64,000 nt of DNA from Streptomyces griseus subsp. griseus (GCF_000720255.1 NZ_JOJE01000023.1:1-64000), one strand, 5' to 3'; shown: positions 44,081-53,322, numbered from the stretch's first letter. Notes: generated by a model from the letters alone, not told the origin. Numbers and translations: made by a program.

Positions 44081-44884
44081 TCAGTCCGTACGGGAGGCCG
44101 GGCCTGCGGACGCGGTGAGCAGGGCGGCCAGGTCCGCGAGGACCACCCAGCGCCCCGGGCGGGCGCCGAGCGGATCGCTCAGCACCCTGGCGGGAACCTC
44201 CCGCGGTGCCGGATCGCCGAGCGACGTGACCACCAGCGAGGCCCCGGTGAAATCCTCCTCCCCGGTGTAGGCGCTGGTCGTGACTGCGCAGGTAAGCCCG
44301 GCGCCCAGAGCGGCCAGCAGGCCGTTGCGGCTGTCCTCGATCACGACGGCGTGCTCAGGATCGAGGCTGAGCCGGTCGACGGCGAAGGCGTAGATGTCCG
44401 GGGCCGGCTTCTTCCGCTGGACCACATCCCCGGCGAAGACGCTGAAGCCGGCGGTCAGCTCGGGTCCCATGGCGAGTTCGAGCACGCTGCGGACGGACGG
44501 CTCCGCGGAGGTGGAGGCGACCGCGAGCGTCCACCCGGCCTCGTGGGCCTCCTCGGCGACCCGCCGCACACCGGGCCTGGGCGGGATGTCCCCGTCTCGG
44601 ATGATCCCGGTGTAGATCTCGGTCTTGCGGCGGTGCCAGCGGGCGACCTGCTCGTCGAGTGCCTCCTGGTCGGTGGGCAGACCGGCCGCGGCGACAAAGT
44701 CGGGGGTCAGCAGGGTCCGCATCCGTTCCTTGCCGCCGCCGACCTTCAACTTTTCCGCGTACTCCGCGTCGCTCCACCGTACGGGCAGGCCGAATTCCTC
44801 GAAGGTCTGGTTGAACGCGGGCAGGTGTCCGTCGCGTTCGGTGTCGGCGAGGACGCCGTCGCAGTCGAAGATGAGCCCGGGCAT
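44081..44884 (-). CDS. HAD-superfamily (CbbY-like) phosphatase
   Basis: The 267-aa protein starts M-P-G-L-I-F-D-C-D-G-V-L-A-D-T-E, with Asp7 as nucleophile and Asp9 as acid/base. A helical cap with G-G-G-K-E-R-M-R follows, then V-A-S-T-S-A-E for the second motif, K-K-P-A-P-D-I-Y for the third (Lys) and V-I-E-D-S-R-N-G for the last acidic pair. It resembles CbbY/beta-phosphoglucomutase-like enzymes that dephosphorylate or isomerise sugar phosphates. It begins 3 bp after the aldolase stop and so shares its pathway. Confidence 0.88.
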   Translation of the reverse strand: MPGLIFDCDGVLADTERDGHLPAFNQTFEEFGLPVRWSDAEYAEKLKVGGGKERMRTLLTPDFVAAAGLPTDQEALDEQVARWHRRKTEIYTGIIRDGDIPPRPGVRRVAEEAHEAGWTLAVASTSAEPSVRSVLELAMGPELTAGFSVFAGDVVQRKKPAPDIYAFAVDRLSLDPEHAVVIEDSRNGLLAALGAGLTCAVTTSAYTGEEDFTGASLVVTSLGDPAPREVPARVLSDPLGARPGRWVVLADLAALLTASAGPASRTD

Positions 44885-44887
44885 GTC

Positions 44888-45760
44888 TCAGCCCGCCCGC
44901 CCGGCGCTGCCGAAGAGCCTCATAAGGGAACCGGCCAACTCGATGACGTCCTGGCGGACGGCCCGGAAGAGCGACGGCGGATCCCACTTCTGCCGCTGCG
45001 CCGCCGTTTCGAGGAAGGCCAGGTTCGACTTCATGTACGTCTCCTTGAGGGCGGTCGAGATGTTGACCTTCGCGCATCCCCGGGAGATCAGGTCGTGGAA
45101 CTGCTCGTCGGACAGTCCGCTGCCGCCGTGCAGCGCGATCGGCACGGGATGGGCCGCCACGATGTCGGACACGCGCTGGGCGTCGAGCACCGGCGCCCGC
45201 TTGTACGACCCGTGGGCGTTCCCGATCGCCGGTGCGAACACGTCGACCCTGGTGGTCCGCAGGAAGTCCAGCGCGACCGCGAGGTCCTGCCGCTCGGCGG
45301 CGGTGTCGGTGCCGACGCCGTCCTCCACGCCAATGATCGACTCGATCTCGCCCTCCACCGCGGCCCCGTGGGCGCGGGCTTCCGCGACGACCTCGACGGT
45401 CTGCCGCATGTTCTCCTCGACCGGGAGGGTGGAGGCGTCGAAGAGCACCGAGTTCCATCCGCGTCGCAGGCACTCGGTGATGACCTCGCGTTCCGGGCAG
45501 TGGTCGAGGTGCAGGGTGACGGGCACCTCGATGCCTGCGGTCATCGCGGTCCACATGGCGTAGAGCACGTCGCTGCCGATGGACCTGACCGTCTTCACGG
45601 AGGTCTGCACGATCAGCGGCGACGCGTTCTCCACCGCGGCCGCGAGCACGGCCTCCAGCGTCAGGTCGTTGAACACGTTGATCGCCGGTACGGCGTAGCG
45701 CTCGTCGAAGGGCGCGGAGAGAATCTCGGTCAGCGGTGTCACACCCACGGGCGCCTCCAC
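44888..45760 (-). CDS. Class II (zinc) ketose-bisphosphate aldolase family protein
   Basis: The product is 290 aa from a GTG at 45760 with a GAAGGGG site. The pattern is that of FbaA/GatY: Y-A-V-P-A-I-N-V-F-N-D at the start, H-L-D-H-C-P-E with the zinc His and catalytic Asp region, V-E-G-E-I-E-S, I-G-N-A-H-G-S-Y with a zinc His, and A-L-H-G-G-S-G-L-S with the last His and the phosphate loop. It cleaves a phosphorylated ketose to DHAP plus an aldehyde or the reverse. It leads the operon with HAD, dhaL and dhaK; this is not the usual glycolytic fba neighbourhood. The promoter is not obvious in the 140 bp upstream. Confidence 0.9.
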   Translation of the reverse strand: MEAPVGVTPLTEILSAPFDERYAVPAINVFNDLTLEAVLAAAVENASPLIVQTSVKTVRSIGSDVLYAMWTAMTAGIEVPVTLHLDHCPEREVITECLRRGWNSVLFDASTLPVEENMRQTVEVVAEARAHGAAVEGEIESIIGVEDGVGTDTAAERQDLAVALDFLRTTRVDVFAPAIGNAHGSYKRAPVLDAQRVSDIVAAHPVPIALHGGSGLSDEQFHDLISRGCAKVNISTALKETYMKSNLAFLETAAQRQKWDPPSLFRAVRQDVIELAGSLMRLFGSAGRAG

Positions 45761-45904
45761 GTTTTCCGCCCCTTCTCCATTTCACGCCCGAGGTCCGAGC
45801 CCCGCCACTTGTCACCGGAGTGCCCGCGGCCCCGACGGGACCTGTTCGGCCCGGCCCTGCTCAGCGGTGTCCGGGTGACACCTCCCCAGCCGCTCCGGAG
45901 GGGC

Positions 45905-46088
45905 TCAGAGCGCCTTCAGGAGGTCCTCGCGTGAGGCCGGCCACTGGTCGAAGGTGAGCCGCCCGGGGTTGATCGAGCTGACCACGTCGAGGTCCCGGCC
46001 GCAAACACCTCCAGCGCCCTCTTCTCCCAGTTCGGGGCCACGACATCGGCGGCAGCGATCAGCACCACAGGTACGCCCTCGCCGAGCT
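45905..46088 (-). pseudogene. Unrecognised gene remnant with a frameshift
   Basis: One frame reads V-V-L-I-A-A-A-D-V-V-A-P-N-W-E-K-R-A-L-E; after a single frame change the next reads G-R-D-L-D-V-V-S-S-I-N-P-G-R-L-T-F and ends D-L-L-K-A-L-stop. Together they look like the C-terminus of one enzyme I cannot name. No start or upstream portion is present. Confidence 0.5.
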
Positions 46089-46097
46089 GGGCGTAGT

Positions 46098-46277
46098 TTC
46101 ACCGACGACTATGTGCTCGAGATGCCCTACGCCAAGCCCCAGCCCCGGCGGATCGAGGGCCGAGCGGCCGCGACGGAATTCGCACGCCAGGCGTTCCGCG
46201 TGTTCCGGATCGAGATGACGATCACCGACGTGCACGAGCTGGCCGACGGGGATCTGATCGCCAACCTCGACCTCTGA
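46098..46277 (+). pseudogene. SnoaL/NTF2-like protein fragment
   Basis: The frame reads F-T-D-D-Y-V-L-E-M-P-Y-A-K-P, then F-R-I-E-M-T-I-T-D-V-H-E-L and ends D-G-D-L-I-A-N-L-D-L-stop. It is part of an NTF2-like domain missing both the first helix and the last strands. It directly abuts the preceding remnant. Confidence 0.6.
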
Positions 46278-46505
46278 GTGCCGGCACCCGGCATGTGCAG
46301 TCGCGACGTACATTCCAGATCAGCTTTTTGTTGCGAGACGGGAACAGGAGCATCCATCTCTCGCAGGGCCCCCTCCCGAGCGAGTGAAGCCGAGCGTCGG
46401 GGGAGTCGGCGGCCGACGACAACGCCGCTGGGGGTGCTCCTTTTCGAGGGGAGTGCAGGTCAGTGCCCGCAACGCCGAGGTGATCGTGCTGACACCCCCC
46501 TGACG
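46278..46505. other. Gap with no supported gene
   Basis: An imperfect stem-loop of the type CTCCCGAGCGAGTGAAGC ... GAGCGTCGGGGGAG lies at about 46373-46405. Elements of this form recur between Streptomyces genes. Nothing else is seen. Confidence 0.45.
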
Positions 46506-46536
46506 GCGCCAGGGGCGAACCTCTCGCCCCCGGCGC
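46506..46536 (-). terminator. Terminator of the arabinose LacI gene
   Basis: GCGCCAGGGGCGA pairs with TCGCCCCCGGCGC (12 of 13 bp) around a 5-base loop, right after the stop codon. Confidence 0.65.
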
Positions 46537-47589
46537 TCACGGCCCGTCAGTCGTATCCGGCGTCGGCGCCTGCCGTCCCATCGTGCTCGCCCGCGGGATG
46601 AGCCGGTACGGCGCCCGGATCTCCATGCCGGGGACCGGTGTCGAGCTGCCGATCCGCTTGAGCAGGCGCTCCACGGCCGTCTCGGCTATCACGTCCTTGG
46701 CCGGCGAGATCGTGGTGACGGGCGGGTTCGAATAACGGGCGTCCTCGATGTCGTCGTAGCCGACGATCGCGACGTCCTCCGGGACGCGCAGTCCGCGTGC
46801 GGCCAACGTGTGCAGGGCGCCAAGGGCGATCAGGTCGCTGTAGCAGAAGACCGCGTCCGGCGGTTCCTCGAGGTCGAGCAGGTGTGCCATGGCGGTGGCG
46901 CCGTCGGAGCGGTTGAAGCGGGGGGTGCATATGACGTACTCCTCGCGCACGGGCACGCCGGCGCGCTCATGGGCCAGGCGGAAGCCCAGGGTGCGCAGCT
47001 GGGCGGCCTCGCCGGTGCGGTACGGCTGGTCGCCGATCGCGGCGACGCGGCGCCTGCCGAGGCCGAGCAGGTGCTCGGTGGCCTCTCGGGAGGCGGCGAC
47101 GTCGTCGATGCCGATGTGGTCGAAGCCGCCGTCGCTGACCCGCTCACCGAGCACGACGAGCGGGAGGCTCGCGTCGCGCTCGGACAGGTCGGGCTGGGCC
47201 AGGCCCAGCGGGCTGAAGATGACGCCGTCGAAGAGCAGCTGCTGGGAGCCACGGGTCAGGAACGCCTTCTCGTGTTCCGCGTCGCCGTCGGTCTGGTCGA
47301 TCAGGACGTTGTAGCCCTGCACCCTGGCCGCACGGATGATGCCCTGCAGCAGTTCGGCGAAGTAGGGCGTGTCCAGGTACGGAACCACCACCGCGATCTG
47401 GCCCGAGCGCCCGGAGGCGAGGTTGCGGGCCAGCACGTTGGGCCGGTAGCCGAGCTCGTCGACGGCCTGCTGCACCCGCGCGCGAGTGGCCTCGGAGACC
47501 GGCGCATAGCCGTTGACCACGTTGGACACGGTGCGGCTCGAGACCCCGGCCAGCGCCGCGACGTCGCGGAGTGTGACGCCATTCGCCAT
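46537..47589 (-). CDS. LacI family regulator of the arabinan/arabinose cluster
   Basis: The product is 350 aa from the ATG at 47589 (GAAGGTG site). The HTH reads T-L-R-D-V-A-A-L-A-G-V-S-S-R-T-V-S-N-V-V with Y-R-P-N-V-L-A-R-N-L after it. The effector domain contains I-A-V-V-V-P-Y-L-D-T-P-Y-F and V-A-I-V-G-Y-D-D-I-E-D-A-R-Y. It is divergent from the binding-protein gene. The DNA just upstream holds a GAAAGTTTC palindrome (47621) and two TTGCAGCG-type palindromes (47641-47684), likely autoregulatory or operon operators. It probably represses the cluster until arabinose or an arabino-oligosaccharide appears. Confidence 0.92.
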   Translation of the reverse strand: MANGVTLRDVAALAGVSSRTVSNVVNGYAPVSEATRARVQQAVDELGYRPNVLARNLASGRSGQIAVVVPYLDTPYFAELLQGIIRAARVQGYNVLIDQTDGDAEHEKAFLTRGSQQLLFDGVIFSPLGLAQPDLSERDASLPLVVLGERVSDGGFDHIGIDDVAASREATEHLLGLGRRRVAAIGDQPYRTGEAAQLRTLGFRLAHERAGVPVREEYVICTPRFNRSDGATAMAHLLDLEEPPDAVFCYSDLIALGALHTLAARGLRVPEDVAIVGYDDIEDARYSNPPVTTISPAKDVIAETAVERLLKRIGSSTPVPGMEIRAPYRLIPRASTMGRQAPTPDTTDGP

Positions 47590-47640
47590 ACGGTCACCTT
47601 CGTTCCGGAGGGGCAATGTGGAAAGTTTCGCTGAAGCTCT

Positions 47641-47684
47641 TGCAGCGTGGCAATCCCTCGGTTAACACTTTTGCAGCGCTGCAG
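47641..47684. promoter_or_regulatory. Paired LacI-type operators
   Basis: TTGCAGCGTGGCAA at 47641-47654 is a near palindrome, and TGCAGCGCTGCA at 47673-47684 is a perfect one. They share the TTGCAGCG half-site and are 32 bp apart centre to centre (about three helical turns), immediately upstream of the LacI gene. Confidence 0.6.
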
Positions 47685-48337
47685 AGCCTAGCAGGGGTGG
47701 CCCGAGTGGATGATCGGGTACTGCTCCCTCTCGCGATGGGGCGCAGTCCGTCGACGGCTGTGCCGTGCCCGGTCAAGGGTGCGTCATCGCCGGAGCCGGG
47801 CGCAGGTCCGAGGTGGCGCCGCGCCACGGACCGGATCCCCGGGAGTACTCGCGGGGAACGATCAGCAGGAGCCGCAGTGACACCAGTGACCGCTTCCCGT
47901 TCGGCAGCCGTCCTCCCCCGGACAGGGCGCCCGTCCTTACTCGCCGTACTCTGACGGCGCCCGTCTCTTTGTGTCCGGCATCTCGAACTCCGTTCGGGAT
48001 ACGCCGTGTTCCCGTGCGGGCCCACGGTGCCTGCCGACCCGGGCCGTACCGGCCCCTCCCCACTCCCCTCGTCGTCACGTACGCCCACCCCGCCGCGTCC
48101 GCCGACGTCCGCCCGCCCGGATCCCGGGCGGACACCACCTGAGTCCCGTCCGCCAGGCGATCGGCGGCGGCCCGCACCCAGCCGCCGCACCCGCCGGCGG
48201 CCAACGCCCCGACGCCCGGGCCTTCGTACCGCGCCGCCGTTCCCCTGCTCCGAGCCCCGCTCTTCACTCGGGAGGGCGGTACCTCCCCATACCTCCCTCT
48301 TCTGCCTGCTCTCAGGCACCTCACCCAGGAGAAAGCC
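47685..48337. other. Long gap between LacI gene and arabinose importer
   Basis: No supported gene; the frames present are Pro/Arg/Ser-rich without a ribosome site. The binding-protein promoter and CAGGAG ribosome site are at the right edge. Confidence 0.45.
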
Positions 48338-49687
48338 ATGTCGTCCACCAGAAAGCCCCGTTCCCTGCGCCGTACCGCGGTCGCGGCCACCTCCGCCGCC
48401 CTCGCCGGCGTTCTCCTCGCGGCCTGCGGCTCCGGCGGCACCAGCGGCTCCGGCGGCACGCAGAGCGGCCCCGTGCACATCAAGGTCTGGGCCTGGTACC
48501 CGCAGTTCAAGCAGGTCGTGGACCAGTTCAACAAGACGCACAAGGACGTCCAGGTCGACTGGGTGCAGGCCGGTGTGGGCCAGGACGAGTACACCAAGCT
48601 GAAGACCACGCTGAAGGCGGGCCAGGGCGCCCCGGACGTCGTGATGCTGGAGTTCCAGGAGCTGCCGACCATCCAGCTCAGCAAGGGCCTGCTGGACATG
48701 GGCAAGTACGGCGCGAACGCCGACAAGGGCAACTACGTGGACTGGGCCTGGAACCAGGCTTCCGACGGCGACCACGTGTACGCCATCCCGGTCGACGGCG
48801 GCCCGATGGCGATGATGTACCGGGCCGACCTCTTCAAGAAGTACCACCTGAAGGTCCCCACGACCTGGGCGGAGTACAAGGAGGAGGCCGCCAAGCTGCA
48901 CAAGGCCGACCCGAAGGCGTTCATGACCGACTTCGGCAGCGACGAGACGGCCGGCGGCTGGCGCCAGGGCCTGATGTGGCAGGCGGGCTCCCGCCCCTAC
49001 ACCTACTCGGCCAGCAAGCTGCCGAACATCGGGGTCAACCTGAACGACGCCGGGGCCAAGAAGGTGTACGACTACTGGGGCGACCTGGTGAAGAACAAGC
49101 TGGTCGACACCCAGTCGTACGCCACCACGGACTTCTACAACGGCCTCAGCACCGGCAAGTACGCCACCTACATCGCGGCCGGCTGGGGTCCGGGTTACCT
49201 CTCCAGCGTCGCCAAGAAGACCTCCGGCAAGTGGCGGGTGGCCCCGCTGCCGCAGTGGACGGCGGGTGGCAACGCCCAGGGTGACTGGGGTGGTTCGAGC
49301 TTCTCGGTGACCTCGCAGACCAAGCACCCCAAGGAGGCCACCGAGGTCGCCCGGGAGCTCTTCGGCACCTCGCAGGCGGCCTGGAAGATCGGCATCGACC
49401 AGGCCTACCTCTTCCCGCTGTCCAAGCCGATCCTCAACGGCTCGTACTTCGGCGACAAGAAGTACGACTTCTTCGGCGGCCAGCAGATCAACAAGGTGTT
49501 CGTGCCCGCCGCGAACGGAATCGGGACCTTCGACTGGAGCCCGTTCCAGGACTTCGCCTACAACACCGACACCAGTGAGGTGGGCAAGGCCCTCCAGGGC
49601 CAGACCGACTGGTCCGCCGTGAACGACAACGTCCAGAGCCAGGTGACCTCCTACGCGGCCAAGCAGGGATTCAAGGTCAGCAAGTAA
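48338..49687 (+). CDS. ABC sugar-binding lipoprotein of the arabinan cluster
   Basis: The 449-aa protein has CAGGAGAAAGCC before the ATG. A signal with twin Arg (R-K-P-R-S-L-R-R) ends in the lipobox L-L-A-A-C. The family 1 binding fold is evident: V-W-A-W-Y-P-Q-F-K-Q-V-V-D-Q-F-N, P-D-V-V-M-L-E-F-Q-E-L-P, Y-I-A-A-G-W-G-P-G-Y. It should bind arabino-oligosaccharides released by the GH93 enzyme encoded downstream. As with the importer at 30.5 kb, no ATPase gene is present. Confidence 0.92.
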   Translation: MSSTRKPRSLRRTAVAATSAALAGVLLAACGSGGTSGSGGTQSGPVHIKVWAWYPQFKQVVDQFNKTHKDVQVDWVQAGVGQDEYTKLKTTLKAGQGAPDVVMLEFQELPTIQLSKGLLDMGKYGANADKGNYVDWAWNQASDGDHVYAIPVDGGPMAMMYRADLFKKYHLKVPTTWAEYKEEAAKLHKADPKAFMTDFGSDETAGGWRQGLMWQAGSRPYTYSASKLPNIGVNLNDAGAKKVYDYWGDLVKNKLVDTQSYATTDFYNGLSTGKYATYIAAGWGPGYLSSVAKKTSGKWRVAPLPQWTAGGNAQGDWGGSSFSVTSQTKHPKEATEVARELFGTSQAAWKIGIDQAYLFPLSKPILNGSYFGDKKYDFFGGQQINKVFVPAANGIGTFDWSPFQDFAYNTDTSEVGKALQGQTDWSAVNDNVQSQVTSYAAKQGFKVSK

Positions 49688-49713
49688 CCGGCCCGAGTCC
49701 CCCAGTCACCACC

Positions 49714-49760
49714 GCCCCCGCCGGCGCCCCGCGCCTGGCACGTCCGCCGCCGGCGGGGGC
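49714..49760 (+). terminator. Intercistronic stem-loop after the binding-protein gene
   Basis: GCCCCCGCCGGCG and CGCCGGCGGGGGC (13 bp, perfect) flank a 21-base loop. It stands at the same operon position as the stem-loop at 31836-31884 and probably raises binding-protein over permease output. Confidence 0.75.
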
Positions 49761-49782
49761 CGCACGACCGCAAGGAGATGTG

Positions 49783-50766
49783 ATGAGCCTGCTCCGACAG
49801 CAGGGATCCACCGTGACGGCGCCGCCAAGTACCGCCCCCGCGAAGGGGCTTCACGCCCCCGCTGGGGGTCGGCGCACCGGCGGGCTGTCCGCCCGCACCC
49901 GGCACAAGGGCATGGGCCTGCTGCTGATCAGCCCGTTCCTCCTGCTCTTCCTGGCCTTCCTGGTGGCCCCGCTGAGCTACGCCTTCTGGCTCAGCCTCAG
50001 GACCTCCACCCTGGTCGGCGGCGACCACTTCAGCTGGTTCGCCAACTACCAGCAGACCTTCACCGACCCGCACTTCCTCTCCGGCGTGCGCCGGGTGGCC
50101 GTCTTCGGTGTGGTGCAGATCCCGGTGATGCTCGGCTTCGCCCTGCTCGGCGCGCTGATCATCGACGAGGTCACCAGCCGCCTCGCCAAGGTCTTCCGGA
50201 TGACCCTGTTCATGCCGTACGCCGTGCCCGCGGTGATCGGCGCGCTGATGTGGGGCTTCCTGTACAGCCCGACCTTCGGCCCGGTGAACTCGATCAGCAA
50301 CTCGCTGGGGCTGGGCAAGGTCGACCTGCTTTCGCACACTCTGATGCTGACCTCGCTCGGCAACATCGTGACCTGGCAGTGGACCGGCTACAACATGATC
50401 GTCCTGTACGCCGCTCTCCAGGGCCTGCCCCGCGAGGTGTACGAGGCGGCGAAGCTCGACGGCGCCGGCCAGGTGCAGACGGCCCTGCGCATCAAGATCC
50501 CGATGATCTCCTCGGCGATGGTGCTCGCGCTGATGTTCACCATCATCGGCACCCTGCAGTTCTTCACCGAGCCGCGGGTCCTGGAGAAGACCGCCTCCTC
50601 GGTGATCACGCCGGACTACACGCCCAACCTCTACGCCTACAACCTGGCGTTCCAGTACTCGGAGTTCAACTACTCCGCCGCCATCTCCTTCTCCCTCGGA
50701 GCGGTGGTCTTCATCGGCTCCTACTTCTTCCTGTTCGCCACACGCAAGAGGAGCGGACTGAAGTGA
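49783..50766 (+). CDS. ABC sugar permease, MalF/UgpA type
   Basis: The product is about 327 aa; AAGGAG precedes a GTG at 49780 and the ATG at 49783. Six membrane segments follow a 50-residue cytoplasmic N-terminus. The EAA loop reads E-V-Y-E-A-A-K-L-D-G-A-G-Q-V-Q. It overlaps the next permease by 4 bp. Confidence 0.93.
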   Translation: MSLLRQQGSTVTAPPSTAPAKGLHAPAGGRRTGGLSARTRHKGMGLLLISPFLLLFLAFLVAPLSYAFWLSLRTSTLVGGDHFSWFANYQQTFTDPHFLSGVRRVAVFGVVQIPVMLGFALLGALIIDEVTSRLAKVFRMTLFMPYAVPAVIGALMWGFLYSPTFGPVNSISNSLGLGKVDLLSHTLMLTSLGNIVTWQWTGYNMIVLYAALQGLPREVYEAAKLDGAGQVQTALRIKIPMISSAMVLALMFTIIGTLQFFTEPRVLEKTASSVITPDYTPNLYAYNLAFQYSEFNYSAAISFSLGAVVFIGSYFFLFATRKRSGLK

Positions 50767-51665
50767 CGACCGCCGCAGCCCCCGCCCCCGCCGTCACCGC
50801 CCCGGCCGCCCGCCGCGAGTCCGGCGCCCGTGGACGCGTCACCGTCAACGTGGTGATGGTGGCGATGATCCTCTACTTCCTGATGCCGTTCTGGTGGCTG
50901 GTCGTCGCCGCCACCAAGGACAACGACGCGCTGTTCTCCACCGCGGCCCTGTGGTTCCACTCACCGGGCTCCTTCTTCACCAACCTCCAGCAGCTGTTCA
51001 CCTACAACGACGGCGAGTACCTGCGCTGGATGGGCAACACCGCCGTCTACGCCGGCGTGAGCGGGGTGGGTGCCACCGCCGTGGCGACCCTCGCGGGCTA
51101 TGCCTTCGCCAAGTACCGCTTCCCCGGCCGGAACCTGCTCTTCTCCAGCCTCCTCGGCGCCATCATGGTGCCCGCCACCGCGCTGGCCATCCCCACCTAT
51201 CTGCTGCTGAGCAAGGTCGAGCTGACCAACACCATGTGGGCGGTCATCCTGCCCCAGCTGCTCAACCCGTTCGGCGTCTACCTGGTGCGGGTGTACGTGC
51301 AGGAGTCCCTGCCGGACGAGCTGCTGGAGGCGGCCCGCATGGACGGAGCCGGCGAGATGCGCGTGCTGTGGTCGGTGGCGCTGCCGACCCTGAAGCCGGC
51401 GCTCGTCACCGTGCTGCTGTTCTCCATGGTCGGCACCTGGAACAACTTCTTCCTGCCGCTGGTGATGCTCAACAACGACAAGCTGTTCCCGCTCACCGTC
51501 GGCCTGCAGTCCTGGTACGAGGGCGCGATGATCCAGTCCGGCGCCAACGCGCTGTTCACCCTCGTCATCGCGGGTTCCCTGGTGGCGATCCTGCCGCTCA
51601 TCGTCACCTTCCTCCTCCTCCAGCGGTACTGGCGCGGCGGGTTGACCGTCGGAAGCCTCAAGTGA
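50763..51665 (+). CDS. ABC sugar permease, MalG/UgpE type
   Basis: The product is 300 aa starting at a GTG in a GTGA overlap with the first permease's stop. An Ala/Pro-rich N-terminus precedes six membrane segments. The EAA motif is E-L-L-E-A-A-R-M-D-G-A-G-E-M-R. With its partner it forms the arabino-oligosaccharide channel. Confidence 0.93.
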   Translation: MTTAAAPAPAVTAPAARRESGARGRVTVNVVMVAMILYFLMPFWWLVVAATKDNDALFSTAALWFHSPGSFFTNLQQLFTYNDGEYLRWMGNTAVYAGVSGVGATAVATLAGYAFAKYRFPGRNLLFSSLLGAIMVPATALAIPTYLLLSKVELTNTMWAVILPQLLNPFGVYLVRVYVQESLPDELLEAARMDGAGEMRVLWSVALPTLKPALVTVLLFSMVGTWNNFFLPLVMLNNDKLFPLTVGLQSWYEGAMIQSGANALFTLVIAGSLVAILPLIVTFLLLQRYWRGGLTVGSLK

Positions 51666-51710
51666 GCCCAGCCTTCCCCTTCTTCTCGCCCACCTCCCGG
51701 AGCGACCTTC

Positions 51711-53231
51711 ATGCTGCACGCCTCCCTGACCGTCGACCCCGCCTTCCGCGTCGCCGACGTGCAACCCCGTACCTTCGGCTCGTTCGTCGAGCACATGGGC
51801 CGCTGCGTCTACACCGGCATCTACGAGCCCGGCCACCCGTACGCCGATGAGGACGGCCTGCGCCGTGACGTCCTGGACCTGGTGCGCGAGCTGGGGGTGA
51901 CCAGCGTGCGCTATCCCGGCGGCAACTTCGTCTCCGGCTTCCGCTGGGAGGACAGCGTCGGCCCGGCGGCCGAGCGCCCCACCCGCCTCGACCTCGCCTG
52001 GCACAGCACCGAAACCAACGCCTTCGGTCTGCACGAGTTCCACCGCTGGGCCGAGAAGGCCGGCGTCGAGCCCATGATGGCCGTCAACCTCGGCACCCGG
52101 GGCGTCGCGGAGGCCCTGGACCTGCTGGAGTACTGCAACCACCCGGGCGGGACCGCGTGGTCCGACCAGCGGATCAAGAACGGCGCCCCCGACCCCTTCG
52201 GCATCCGCATGTGGTGCCTGGGCAATGAGATGGACGGCCCCTGGCAGACCGGCCACAAGACCGCCGCCGAGTACGGCCGCCTCGCCGCCGAGACCGCCCG
52301 GGCCATGCGCATGGTCGACCCCGGGCTGGAACTGGTCGCCTGCGGCAGCTCCAGCTCCTCGATGCCGACCTTCGGCGCCTGGGAGGCCACCGTCCTGGAG
52401 GAGGCCTACGACCAGGTCGACTACATCTCCTGTCACGCCTACTACGAGGAGCTCGACGGCGATATCGGCAGCTTCCTGGCCTCCGGCGTCGACATGGACC
52501 ACTTCGTGGAGTCGGTCGTCGCCACTGCCGACCACGTACGGGCCAAGCTGGGCCGCAAGAAGCGGATCAACCTCTCCTTCGACGAGTGGAACGTCTGGTA
52601 CAACACCCGTTTCGAGGCGCAGGGAAAGCCTGCCGATTGGGCCGTGGCCCCGCGGGTCATCGAGGACCAGTACAACGTCGCCGACGCCGTGGTGGTCGGC
52701 GGGCTGCTGATCAGCCTGCTGCGGCACAGCGACCGGGTCACCGCCGCCTGCCTGGCCCAGCTCGTCAACGTCATCGCGCCCATCCGCAGCGAACCCGGCG
52801 GCCCGAGCTGGCGGCAGACCACGTTCCACCCCTTCGCCCAGGCGGCCCGCCACGCGCGCGGGACCGTTCTGCGGGTCGAGCCGGTCGCGCCGACGTATGA
52901 GACGAAACGTTTCGGCGGGGTCTCGGTCGTCGACGCCGTGGCTACGCACCTCGCGGAGGCGGACGGCGCCGACGAACTCACCGTCTTCGCCGTCAACCGT
53001 CACCAGAGCGAGGACGTCGAACTCGCCCTCGACCTGAGGGCGTTCCCCGGCTACGCGCCCGTCGAGCACTCGGTGCTGAGCGACCCGGACACCCGCGCCG
53101 TCAACACCCAGGCCGACCCCGACCGGGTCCGCCCGTACGCCGCCGAGACGGGGCTCGTCACCGACGGCCTTTTCGCCGCGACCCTGCCGCCCGTCTCCTG
53201 GAACGTCATCCGGCTGCGCCGCGCCGGCTGA
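51711..53231 (+). CDS. abfA: Alpha-L-arabinofuranosidase, GH51
   Basis: The 506-aa protein has no signal peptide, so it is intracellular. The (beta/alpha)8 barrel has F-G-S-F-V-E-H-M-G-R at the start, V-R-Y-P-G-G-N-F-V, the acid/base Glu173 in C-L-G-N-E-M-D-G-P-W-Q and the nucleophile Glu292 in S-F-D-E-W-N-V-W-Y, and a C-terminal beta-sandwich follows. It removes terminal arabinofuranose from oligosaccharides brought in by the importer encoded just upstream (45 bp gap), feeding araA, araB and araD. Confidence 0.95.
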   Translation: MLHASLTVDPAFRVADVQPRTFGSFVEHMGRCVYTGIYEPGHPYADEDGLRRDVLDLVRELGVTSVRYPGGNFVSGFRWEDSVGPAAERPTRLDLAWHSTETNAFGLHEFHRWAEKAGVEPMMAVNLGTRGVAEALDLLEYCNHPGGTAWSDQRIKNGAPDPFGIRMWCLGNEMDGPWQTGHKTAAEYGRLAAETARAMRMVDPGLELVACGSSSSSMPTFGAWEATVLEEAYDQVDYISCHAYYEELDGDIGSFLASGVDMDHFVESVVATADHVRAKLGRKKRINLSFDEWNVWYNTRFEAQGKPADWAVAPRVIEDQYNVADAVVVGGLLISLLRHSDRVTAACLAQLVNVIAPIRSEPGGPSWRQTTFHPFAQAARHARGTVLRVEPVAPTYETKRFGGVSVVDAVATHLAEADGADELTVFAVNRHQSEDVELALDLRAFPGYAPVEHSVLSDPDTRAVNTQADPDRVRPYAAETGLVTDGLFAATLPPVSWNVIRLRRAG

Positions 53232-53322
53232 CACCCCCGAAGCCCCGCCGCTCCCACCCCCTCCCCCAGGAGCGGCGGAGCCCGCACCACCCCCTCTTCC
53301 GGACATTCGTTGGGAGCCGCCC

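Noticed and set aside
46371..46405. CTCCCGAGCG...CGTCGGGGGAG as a transposon end
   Set aside because: Only one copy, no target duplication or transposase; better seen as a common Streptomyces intergenic stem-loop.
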